In this document: positions 27,694 through 34,876 of the stretch, in pieces | How positions within the stretch are numbered: position 1 is the stretch's first letter | How the letters are laid out: each line of letters begins with the position of its first letter | NCBI RefSeq assembly: GCF_003611675.1 | Contig: NZ_RAWA01000012.1 | Coordinates: 1-60,117 of the forward strand | Origin: Corallococcus sp. CA053C | GTDB taxonomy: Bacteria; Myxococcota; Myxococcia; Myxococcales; Myxococcaceae | DNA length: 60,117 bases | Direction of reading: 5' to 3' | Notes under the pieces: model-generated | What the model was told of the DNA's origin: nothing | The model's input: the letters and a program-made list of their open reading frames with translations, nothing else | Databases searched by the model: none | Made by a program: the position numbers and the translations under genes

Positions 27694-28992
27694 ATGACCA
27701 TCGCCTGCACCACCAACTTCTCCGAAGCTTCCGGGCGGGCGAGTGAGACGGCGGCCCTGCTCGCCCGGCGGATGCAGGTCCCGCTGTGCCTGATCCACGC
27801 CATGTCGGGCACCGTGGCGCGCACCTTCGGTCAGACCGGCTGGGAAGCCGCCGAGGCCACGCTCCAGGAAGAAGGCCAGCGGCTGGAGGCGCTGTGTGGC
27901 ATGCCCGTCGAGCGCGTCCTCGTGACGGGGGAGCCGGAGAAGGCCCTGGCCGAGCTGGTGGCGAAGCGCGACTTCCAATGGGTGGTGGCCGCCGCGCCGC
28001 GCGAGGAGACGCCCTTCCTGGGATTGGGAGGCACGGTCGACCGGATGGCCCAGGCGCTGGAGGTGCCCTTCCTCGTGGTCCGGGAAGGCACGGCCCTGGA
28101 CGCGTGGGCGCGCGGCGAGCGGCCCCTGCGGGTGATGCTGGGGGTGGATCGCTCGCGGCCCTTCGAGGTCGCGCGGGACCAGGTGAAGAAGCTCTCGAAG
28201 TTCGGGCCGCTGGACGTGGTGGGCGGCCGGGTCTTCTGGGTGTCCGAAGAGGCGGAGCGCCTGGGGCTGGTGCATCCGCACAGCTACAAGGACGTGTCCC
28301 CTGAGCTCCGCGAGGCGCTGGAGCGGGACGTGTCCACGCTGCTGGAGCCGCTGCGCTCGGAAGGCGTGACGATCCGCACGCGCCTGGAGCCGGGGCTGGG
28401 CCGCGTCGCGGATCACCTGGTCGCGCTGGCCTCCGAGGAGCAGGTGGACCTGCTGGTGGTGGGCACGCACCAACGCAAGGCACTCGCCAGGCTGTGGAGC
28501 GTGTCGCAGCACGCGCGGCGGCTGGCCTCCATGTCGGTGGTGACCGTGCCGGTGCCCTCGGCCGAACAGGGCGTGGAGATGGAACCGCCCCGGGTGCGCG
28601 CGGTGCTGGCGACCACGGACTTCATGGCGCCGGGGGACCGCGCCATCGCCTATGCCTTCGCGCTGACGCCGCCCGGGGGCACGGTGCACCTGCTGCACGT
28701 CGAGCCCGCGAAGGCCACGCCCGAACAGCTCCAGGCGGCACGGCACCAGTTGGAGCAGCGCGTGCCCGACTCCGAGTACGACGGCAACCACAAGGTGGAG
28801 CTGTCGGTGCTGACCGGGGATGACGTCGCGGGCGTCATCACGCAGGCCGCCGAACGGTATGGCGTGGACCTGCTCTGCCTGGGCACGCACGGCCGCGGCG
28901 GGGTGAGCCGGGTGGTGCTGGGCTCGGTGGCCCAGCAGGTGATGGCGCGCAGCGACCGGCCCGCCGTGACGGTGCGCATGCCGCGCGCGTGA
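27694..28992 (+). CDS. Universal stress protein with three Usp-like domains
   Basis: In this 432-residue protein the first domain (1-130) and the middle domain (140-290, VDLLVVGTHQRKALARLW) are divergent. The C-terminal domain (300-432) is canonical, with VLATTDFMAPGDRAIAYA and the ATP-binding loop LGTHGRGGVSRVVLGSVAQQV. Multi-Usp chains are less common than single- or double-domain forms. It follows the P-type ATPase by 54 bases and ends 17 bases before the dehydrogenase. Usp proteins help survival under growth arrest, energy loss or hypoxia, which fits these neighbours. Confidence 0.88.
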   Translation: MTIACTTNFSEASGRASETAALLARRMQVPLCLIHAMSGTVARTFGQTGWEAAEATLQEEGQRLEALCGMPVERVLVTGEPEKALAELVAKRDFQWVVAAAPREETPFLGLGGTVDRMAQALEVPFLVVREGTALDAWARGERPLRVMLGVDRSRPFEVARDQVKKLSKFGPLDVVGGRVFWVSEEAERLGLVHPHSYKDVSPELREALERDVSTLLEPLRSEGVTIRTRLEPGLGRVADHLVALASEEQVDLLVVGTHQRKALARLWSVSQHARRLASMSVVTVPVPSAEQGVEMEPPRVRAVLATTDFMAPGDRAIAYAFALTPPGGTVHLLHVEPAKATPEQLQAARHQLEQRVPDSEYDGNHKVELSVLTGDDVAGVITQAAERYGVDLLCLGTHGRGGVSRVVLGSVAQQVMARSDRPAVTVRMPRA

Positions 28993-29009
28993 CAAGAGAG
29001 GAGCAGTCC

Positions 29010-30065
29010 ATGCGAGCAACCGTGTTCCGAGGCATCAACCAGGTGGGTGTGGAGGACGTGGAACGTCCGAAGGCCGGGGCGGGCGAGGCCGTCATCCGCG
29101 TCACGCTCACCACCATCTGCGGCACCGACGTGCACATCGTCCGGGGTGAGTACCCGGTGAAGCCGGGCCTCACCGTGGGCCATGAGATGGTGGGCGTCAT
29201 CGACGAGCTGGGCCCGGGCGTCACCGGCTACCGGGTGGGCGAACGCGTGCTGGTGGGCGCCATCACGCCCTGCGGTCAGTGCCGTGGCTGTCTCTCCGGC
29301 CACCTGTCCCAGTGCGGGCATGGCTCGGGCATCGAGGCCGCGGGCGGCTGGCGCCTGGGCAACATGATGAATGGCGTGCAGGCGGAGTACGTGCGCGTGC
29401 CCTTCGCGCAGGCCAACCTGGCCCCCATCCCGGACGGGTTGACGGATGAGCAGGTGTTGCTGCTGGCGGACATCGCCTCCACCGGCTTCGGCGGCGCGGA
29501 GTCCGGCGGCGTGCGCATTGGCGACGCGGTGGTGGTGTTCGCGCAGGGGCCCATCGGGCTGTGCGCCTCCATGGGCGCGCGGCTCATGGGCGCCTCGCTC
29601 GTCATCGGCGTGGACGGGGATGAGTCGCGGCTGGCCATGGCGCGCAAGCTGGGCGTGGACGTGGTGCTCGACTTCCGCCAGCAGGACGTCGTGGCGGAGG
29701 TGAAGCGGCTCACCGGCGGCGGCGTGGACGTGGCCATCGAGGCGCTGGGGACGCAGCAGACCTTCGAGAACGCCCTGCGCACCCTGAGCCCCGGCGGCAC
29801 GCTCTCCAGCCTGGGCGTGTACTCCGGCAAGCTACAGCTGCCCTACGATGCCTTCGCCGCGGGCCTGGGCGACCACCGCATCGTCACCACGCTCTGCCCG
29901 GGCGGCAAGGAGCGGATGCGCAGGCTGATGGAGGTGGTGCGTGCGAAGCGCGTGGACCTCACGCCGCTCTTCACGCACCGCTTCGCGCTGAAGGACATCC
30001 GTGAGGCCTACGAGCTCTTCAGCCAGCGGAAGGACGGCGTGCTCAAGGTCGCGATCCGTCCGTGA
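29010..30065 (+). CDS. Zinc-dependent alcohol dehydrogenase (MDR superfamily)
   Basis: This 351-residue enzyme has the catalytic-zinc Cys and His positions in TTICGTDVHIVRGEYP and GHEMVG, a structural-zinc region CGQCRGCLSGHLSQC, and the NAD(P)-binding fold around VFAQGPIGLCASMGARLMGA with an Asp (VIGVDGDESR) after strand 2 that favours NAD. A typical ending (HRFALKDIREAYELF) is present. It oxidises an alcohol or reduces an aldehyde in the cytoplasm; the substrate is not determined. GAGGAG lies about 6 bases before ATG 29010. It is probably co-transcribed with the stress protein. Confidence 0.9.
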   Translation: MRATVFRGINQVGVEDVERPKAGAGEAVIRVTLTTICGTDVHIVRGEYPVKPGLTVGHEMVGVIDELGPGVTGYRVGERVLVGAITPCGQCRGCLSGHLSQCGHGSGIEAAGGWRLGNMMNGVQAEYVRVPFAQANLAPIPDGLTDEQVLLLADIASTGFGGAESGGVRIGDAVVVFAQGPIGLCASMGARLMGASLVIGVDGDESRLAMARKLGVDVVLDFRQQDVVAEVKRLTGGGVDVAIEALGTQQTFENALRTLSPGGTLSSLGVYSGKLQLPYDAFAAGLGDHRIVTTLCPGGKERMRRLMEVVRAKRVDLTPLFTHRFALKDIREAYELFSQRKDGVLKVAIRP

Positions 30066-30156
30066 CCTGTTTCCCACCCCGGACAGAATATCCGCGCGGG
30101 CCGGCGTAATCCCCCCAATGGCGGCATTTTCCGCTCGACCGCTTCCGGGTGATTCC

Positions 30157-31461
30157 ATGGCACATTCCCTGCTTCGTCTTCCGCGGCTGCTCCCGCTCCT
30201 CGCCACCTCCCTGCTGGCGGCCTGTGGCGGCGGTGACGGGGACGGCCCCGGCGACGGCCCCGGGCCCGGCGGCGCCTGCGTGCGGGACATCTCCGGCAAG
30301 CTGGGCGGCACGACGAGCTGGGCCCCCGGTGACGAGCGCTGCGTCTACGCGGTGACGGGCGTCGTGGAGGTGAGTGGCGCGCTGACGCTCGCTCCGGGAA
30401 CGGAGGTCCGCTTCGGGCCCAACGCGGGGCTGCTCATCACGCCGACGGGGTCGCTCAACGCGGTGGGCACGGAGGCCCTGCCCATCACCTTCACCTCGAC
30501 GACGGCCGCGCCGGGCTTCTGGAAGGGGCTCGCGTTCAAGTCCAACACCCCCGCCAACGTGCTGGAGCACGTGGTCATCTCCTACGCGGGCAACGAGGAC
30601 CCCTTCTGCTGTGACTTCTTCTACGGCGCCGGTGGCGGCGTGGACGTCCGGGCCGCCGTGGTGGTGGGCTCCCTGCAGGACTCCATCAGCCAGGTGCGCA
30701 TCGCGCACACGACGGTGGAGAAGAGCGGCACGCTGGGTCTCTTCGCCTTCAACAAGGCGCGGCTGCCGGGCTTCTCGCAGAACATCTTCCGGGGCAACCT
30801 GGGCGCGCCCGTCACCGTGAGCATGTCCATCGTGGGCGCGCTGGACGCCACGACCGTCTACTCCGGCAACAGCGCCACCAACCCCGCGGCCAATGGCGAC
30901 AACGTCGTCCACGTCGTGGGCGCACCGGTCGCGGACTCCGGGGCGACCCAGACGATGCACAAGCTGGATGTGCCCTATGGCATCTCCACCGGCCTGCCGA
31001 ACACCACGGTCTCGTACACCGGCGCGCTCACCATCGAACCGGGCACGCGGCTCCAGTTCGAGGCGCAGTCCGGCCTCCGCATCGAAGGGGACGGCTCGCT
31101 GGTGGCGCGGGGCACGGCGGCGGAGCGCATCGTGTTCACGGGCAGGACCGCGACGCCGGGCTTCTGGAAGGGCATCTCCATCCGTTCCGCCGGCGGCAAC
31201 AGCGTCATCGCCTTCGCCGAGGTGAGCAATGGGGGCTCGGACGCCTTCTGCTGCGACTACTTCACGAACGACGGGGACATCGTCGCCAACATCTCCGTGG
31301 GCGGCGCGGTCGGCTCCTCGGGCCTGGGCCGACTCCAGCTCACCGACACCGTCATCTCCCAGAGCCCCGCGTATGGCGTCTACGTCTTCAAGACGGCCAC
31401 CTTCAGCGAGAGCGGCAACACGTACAGCAACAACGCGCAGAACCTGGGCCGCCAGAACTGA
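30157..31461 (+). CDS. Beta-helix lipoprotein with a two-fold internal repeat
   Basis: The 434-residue product has a lipoprotein signal (ATSLLAAC) and a Gly/Asp linker. Two similar halves of beta-helix type then follow. Each has LAPGTEVRF or IEPGTRLQF, GSLNAVGTEALPITFT or GSLVARGTAAERIVFT, PGFWKG, a vicinal-Cys motif (DPFCCDFF and DAFCCDYF), and a V/I-x-x-S-x-x-x-G stack. Right-handed beta-helices in secreted proteins often bind or cleave polysaccharides, but no catalytic motif is clear. ATG 30157 has weak ribosome-site support. Two tandem hairpins end the gene. Confidence 0.75.
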   Translation: MAHSLLRLPRLLPLLATSLLAACGGGDGDGPGDGPGPGGACVRDISGKLGGTTSWAPGDERCVYAVTGVVEVSGALTLAPGTEVRFGPNAGLLITPTGSLNAVGTEALPITFTSTTAAPGFWKGLAFKSNTPANVLEHVVISYAGNEDPFCCDFFYGAGGGVDVRAAVVVGSLQDSISQVRIAHTTVEKSGTLGLFAFNKARLPGFSQNIFRGNLGAPVTVSMSIVGALDATTVYSGNSATNPAANGDNVVHVVGAPVADSGATQTMHKLDVPYGISTGLPNTTVSYTGALTIEPGTRLQFEAQSGLRIEGDGSLVARGTAAERIVFTGRTATPGFWKGISIRSAGGNSVIAFAEVSNGGSDAFCCDYFTNDGDIVANISVGGAVGSSGLGRLQLTDTVISQSPAYGVYVFKTATFSESGNTYSNNAQNLGRQN

Positions 31462-31485
31462 AGCGGTGCCTCCAACACCGCTTCA
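31459..31485 (+). terminator. First of two adjoining hairpins at the end of the beta-helix lipoprotein gene
   Basis: TGAAGCGGTG and CACCGCTTCA form a perfect 10-base stem with a 7-base loop (CCTCCAA). The stem begins with the stop codon TGA itself (31459-31461), so the hairpin starts inside the end of the gene. Confidence 0.6.
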
Positions 31486-31522
31486 CCGCCGCGCGCCGGC
31501 CCGGAAGGTCGGCGCGCGGCGG
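31486..31522 (+). terminator. Second, stronger hairpin immediately after the first
   Basis: CCGCCGCGCGCCG and its exact complement (13 pairs, all G/C) enclose an 11-base loop. It starts one base after the first hairpin ends. No T-tract follows, but a stem of this strength, so close to the stop, points to transcription ending or RNA 3'-end protection. Confidence 0.65.
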
Positions 31523-31625
31523 CGGGCCCGCTCCTGCGCGGAGAGCTGCCCGCTGAGGGTGCCATGCCCTGGAAGGAGCAAGCGGGGTTGCGTCCTCACG
31601 CGGGCCCTGCGCAGGCTGCGGGTTC

Positions 31626-32141
31626 ATGAGTGACTCCCCCGACCCCGCCCCTGCCTCCGCTCCGAAGACCGCCGACCTCTGCGATGCCCATGCGGGCACC
31701 GCGCACTTCCAGATCGCCGAACCCGGCTTCGCGGACTACGGCGGCCGCCGCGACTTCTCCGGCCCCATCAGCACCGTGCGGGCGCCCGAGGACAACTCGC
31801 TCGTGCGCAAGGCCCTGGAGGAGCCCGGCCGGGGCCGCGTGCTGGTGGTGGATGGCGGTGGCAGCCGCCGCTGCGCGCTGGTGGGGGACCAGCTCGCCGC
31901 GCTCGCGCAGAAGAACGGCTGGGCGGGCGTGGTGGTGAACGGCTGCATCCGCGACGCGGAGGAGGTGGGCCGCACCGCCGTGGGCGTGAAGGCGCTGGGC
32001 ACCCACCCGCTCAAGAGCGGCAAGCGCAACGAGGGCCAGCGCGACGTGGAGGTGCGCTTCGCGGGGGTGAACTTCATCCCGGGCCACCACCTCTACGCGG
32101 ACGCGGACGGCATCGTCACGTCGGCGCAGCCGCTGCGCTGA
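31626..32141 (+). CDS. rraA: RraA family protein (RNase E activity regulator / HMG aldolase-like)
   Basis: This 171-residue protein has the RraA fold motifs [22 protein letters not shown], then [21 protein letters not shown] and [18 protein letters not shown]. The GD.LA and [13 protein letters not shown] signatures define the family. True RraA binds RNase E; relatives are 4-hydroxy-4-methyl-2-oxoglutarate aldolases, and Asp in IRD with Arg is shared by both groups, so function is uncertain. It stands alone between two terminator hairpins upstream and a convergent LysR gene. Confidence 0.85.
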   Translation: MSDSPDPAPASAPKTADLCDAHAGTAHFQIAEPGFADYGGRRDFSGPISTVRAPEDNSLVRKALEEPGRGRVLVVDGGGSRRCALVGDQLAALAQKNGWAGVVVNGCIRDAEEVGRTAVGVKALGTHPLKSGKRNEGQRDVEVRFAGVNFIPGHHLYADADGIVTSAQPLR

Positions 32142-32162
32142 GACGGTCCGCCTGGGAGAAGC

Positions 32163-33095
32163 TCACCCCACCGCGAGGGCCCGGGGCACCGTGGCTTCGA
32201 GCGCGGCGTGGAGGCGGGAAGCGGCGTCGCCGACTTCCTTCCTCCAGGCCATCCGCCAGGGCCGCCGCAGGGCCCCTGACGCCAGCCGCTTCGTGACGAG
32301 GTCGCCCTTCGCCAGATGCGGGGTGGTGATCCACTCGGAGATGACCGCGATGCCCAGGCCCGCGCGGGCCACGTCGAGGATGGCCTCGGTGAGCGGCAGC
32401 TTCTCCACCTTGAGGCGGGGCCGCTCGCGGCCGAACACCTGCGTCATGAACCAGTGCGTCTCCGCCGGAGGCGTCTGTCCGGTGAGGATCGTGCTCCCGC
32501 GGATGTCCTCGCGGGTGAGCGCCCTGCGGGATGCCAGCGGGTGCGACGCGGCCATCACGAAGACAATCTCATCCGAGAAGAGCGGCCGCGCTTCCACCCC
32601 GATGCGCGGCGGGACGGACGCCGTGGTGATGAGCGCCACGTCCAGCTCCCCCGCCACGAGCGCCTGGACCGGAGACTGGGTGTGCTCCACCGACAGCGAC
32701 AGGCCAAGCCCCGGCAGGCTCTTGCGCAGCGTCACCAGCGCGGACGGCAGCCAGTGGTAGGCCGTGTAGCACTCGCACACGAGCCGGAGGCGGACGGACG
32801 GCGCCACCGGCGCGCGCACGCGGTGCTCCAGGTCCCCCAGCTCCACCAGGAGCCGCGTCGCGCCCGTCACCAGCTCCTGGCCCGCCACGGTGGGCACGAG
32901 CCCGCGAGGCGTGCGCTCGAAGAGGCGCGCTCCCAGCCGCTCCTCGGCCGCGAGCAGCGCGCGGCTCACCGCCGGCTGCGTGAGGTGCAGGACGGACGCG
33001 GCCTTCGCCGTGGTGCCCGCGGAGGCCAGGGCCAGCACCACGCGCAGGTCGCGCATGTCGAGGCGGGTGGCCGGTGGAGGGGCGATGTCTTCCAT
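32163..33095 (-). CDS. LysR-family regulator divergent from a glutathione S-transferase
   Basis: This 310-residue protein has the LysR helix-turn-helix (LRVVLALASAGTTAKAASVL, TQPAVSRALLAAEERLG, RTPRGLVPT) and a C-terminal effector domain (VRLRLVCECYTAYHW, VEHTQSPVQALVAGELDVAL, AGLGIAVISEW). CYTAYHWLP resembles the MetR group. It starts 108 bases from the GST start, and a LysR-type T-N11-A box lies between. It therefore probably controls itself and the GST. Confidence 0.88.
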   Translation of the reverse strand: MEDIAPPPATRLDMRDLRVVLALASAGTTAKAASVLHLTQPAVSRALLAAEERLGARLFERTPRGLVPTVAGQELVTGATRLLVELGDLEHRVRAPVAPSVRLRLVCECYTAYHWLPSALVTLRKSLPGLGLSLSVEHTQSPVQALVAGELDVALITTASVPPRIGVEARPLFSDEIVFVMAASHPLASRRALTREDIRGSTILTGQTPPAETHWFMTQVFGRERPRLKVEKLPLTEAILDVARAGLGIAVISEWITTPHLAKGDLVTKRLASGALRRPWRMAWRKEVGDAASRLHAALEATVPRALAVG

Positions 33096-33114
33096 GCATC
33101 GAGTCTATGTCAAC

Positions 33115-33131
33115 GATGCGTTGGACGCATC
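33115..33131. promoter_or_regulatory. LysR-type operator (T-N11-A palindrome) between divergent genes
   Basis: GATGCG-TTGGA-CGCATC has perfect 6-base arms and the T-N11-A geometry of LysR binding sites. It lies 20 bases before the LysR start (33095, other strand) and 72 before the GST start (33203), the normal place for a LysR activation box. Confidence 0.6.
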
Positions 33132-33202
33132 CTCTTCGGCAATGGAGAGTGCCCTTCGTTGTCGCGAAGACCACCCGCTTCCATGTCCTGGAGGACCGTC
33201 CC

Positions 33203-33841
33203 ATGCAGCTCTACTTCTCCCCCCTCGCCTGCTCCGCCGCGACGCGCATGTGCCTCTACGAGGCCGGCACCGAGGCGACGTACATCGAGGTCGATTCGAA
33301 GACGAAGCGCACGCACGACGGGAAGAACTACCTGGAGGTGCACCCGCTCGGGCTCGTCCCCGCGCTGCGCACCGACGACGGTGACGTCCTCACGGAGAAC
33401 GCCGCCATCCTGCAGTACGTGGCCCAGGCGCTGCCCCATGCGAACCTCGCGCCCACCGACCCGCGGGGCCTCGCGCGGCTCCAGCAGTGGCTGTCCTTCA
33501 TCGGGACGGAGCTGCACAAGGCGACCTTCGCCCCGCTCCTCGACTCGGCGGGGACCGAAGGCGGGAGGGCCTATGCCCTGGCGAAGAGCACGCCCCGGCT
33601 CGCCTACGTGGAGCAGCACCTCACCGGGCGCGAGTTCCTCCTGGAGCGCTTCAGCGTCGCGGACGCATACCTCGTCACCGTGCTGGGCTGGTGCGTGGCG
33701 ACGCCCATCGAGCTGAAGAAGTGGCCCGCGCTCAGCGCCTACTTCGCGCGCCTGTCGGAGCGCCCCGGCGTCGCGAAGGCCTTCGCGGAGGAGCGCGTGA
33801 TGTACCTGGCCGAGCTCGAGAAGCGCAAGGCGCGCCCGTAG
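33203..33841 (+). CDS. Glutathione S-transferase family protein
   Basis: This 212-residue protein has the thioredoxin-like GST N-terminal domain (MQLYFSPLACSAATRMCLYE, NYLEVHPLGLVPALRTDDG with the cis-Pro, ENAAILQYVA) and the helical C-terminal domain (QQWLSFIGTELHKATFAPLL, FSVADAYLVTVLGWC). SPLACS at the N-terminus matches bacterial beta-class enzymes, in which a Cys contacts glutathione. It is probably for detoxification and probably regulated by the divergent LysR. GGAGGA lies 7 bases upstream of the ATG. Confidence 0.9.
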   Translation: MQLYFSPLACSAATRMCLYEAGTEATYIEVDSKTKRTHDGKNYLEVHPLGLVPALRTDDGDVLTENAAILQYVAQALPHANLAPTDPRGLARLQQWLSFIGTELHKATFAPLLDSAGTEGGRAYALAKSTPRLAYVEQHLTGREFLLERFSVADAYLVTVLGWCVATPIELKKWPALSAYFARLSERPGVAKAFAEERVMYLAELEKRKARP

Positions 33842-34017
33842 CGGCGGCGCGTCAGCGCTTCGCTCCAACCTTGAGGCCCGGCCACACGGAGCGCATCCTC
33901 CCGGCGATGGCACGCAGCGCCTCCGCCCTCGGGTGTCCGGGCCGCCACGCCATCGCGAGCGTCCGGCCCGGCCCCGGCGGCGCGGAAGTCCACCCCGCGC
34001 AGACGGACGAGTCCCCC

Positions 34018-34284
34018 GGCGTGGGCTACGCGGTCAGCGGCCTGACGGGCACCTACGTCCACGGCAAGCACGCGGAGGACAACGACTTCGTGCAGACCGG
34101 CGCGCTCTACCGGCTGATGACCGAGCCGGAGAGGCAGCGCCTGGTGGACAACCTCTCCGGCAGCCTGGCGCAGGTGAGCCGCGACGACATCATCGCCCGC
34201 GCCATCGCGCACTTCCGCGCCGCCGACGAGGAGTATGGTTCCCACATCGCCACCTCCGTCCAGCAGCTCCGCCGCGCGCGCCAG
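34018..34284 (+). pseudogene. C-terminal remnant of a monofunctional haem catalase
   Basis: In the frame of base 34018 the sequence reads DNDFVQTGALYRLMTE, then RQRLVDNLSGSLAQVSRDDI and IAHFRAADEEYG. This is the conserved C-terminal end of haem catalases (Q-x-G-x-LYRLM, QRLVDNI-x-GS, I-x-HF-x-x-AD-x-YG). The 400 or so residues with the haem pocket and catalytic His/Asn are absent upstream; the GST gene lies there. The frame stays open on both sides but loses catalase similarity. The ankyrin gene that follows is the usual operon partner of such catalases. The 33842-34017 stretch shows nothing else. Confidence 0.75.
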
Positions 34285-34303
34285 CCAGAAGGGAACACTG
34301 TCC

Positions 34304-34864
34304 ATGAGCTCGAACGACCCGAAGAACCCAGGCCCCTCCCCAACCCTGGACGGCGGCGCGGACGACGCCGCGGTGCTGGAGCTGGCGAGGACGGCCTTCT
34401 CGCACGTCCGCACGGGAGATGCCCTTCAGCTGGGGGCACTGCTCGACGCCGGGTTGTCCCTGGGGCTGCGCAACGAGCGGGGCGACTCGCTGCTGATGCT
34501 GGCCAGCTACCACGGCCACGTGGACGCCACCCGCCTGCTGCTGGAGCGCGGGGCGGATCCGGAGCTGACCAACGACGCCGGGCAGACGCCCCTGGCGGGT
34601 GCGGCCTTCAAGGGCAACCTGGCCATCACCACGCTGCTGCTGGACCGGGGCGCGCGGGTGGATGGCGCGGGCCCGGATGGCCGCACGCCGCTGATGTTCG
34701 CGGCCATGTTCGACAAGCTGGAGGTGCTGGAGCTGCTGCTCCAACGCGGCGCGAACCCGGAGCAGCGGGACGCGGCCCAGCGCACGGCGCGGGACTATGC
34801 CCGGAGCATGGGGGCGCAGCGCGCGGCCGCGCGGTTGGAGTCCCTGTCCTCGCAGACGCCTTGA
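34304..34864 (+). CDS. Ankyrin-repeat protein (AnkB-like catalase partner)
   Basis: The 186-residue product carries four ankyrin-type repeats at residues about 45-165: GDSLLMLASYHGHVDATRLL, LLERGADPEL, GQTPLAGAAFKGNLAITTLL, and GRTPLMFAAMFDKLEVLELL with RGANPEQ. In Pseudomonas aeruginosa an ankyrin protein (AnkB) encoded downstream of katB supports catalase activity, and the same gene order is widespread. Here only the C-terminal fragment of the catalase remains upstream (34018-34284), so this gene looks like a survivor whose partner was deleted. It has no signal peptide. Confidence 0.8.
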   Translation: MSSNDPKNPGPSPTLDGGADDAAVLELARTAFSHVRTGDALQLGALLDAGLSLGLRNERGDSLLMLASYHGHVDATRLLLERGADPELTNDAGQTPLAGAAFKGNLAITTLLLDRGARVDGAGPDGRTPLMFAAMFDKLEVLELLLQRGANPEQRDAAQRTARDYARSMGAQRAAARLESLSSQTP

Positions 34865-34876
34865 AGCGGGCGGGGC

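Noticed and set aside
24721-29019. A 1432-codon open frame on the minus strand across the ATPase, stress-protein and dehydrogenase genes
   Set aside because: It is antisense to three clear genes, its translation is low-complexity and His/Arg/Gly-rich, and long antisense frames are expected at this GC content.
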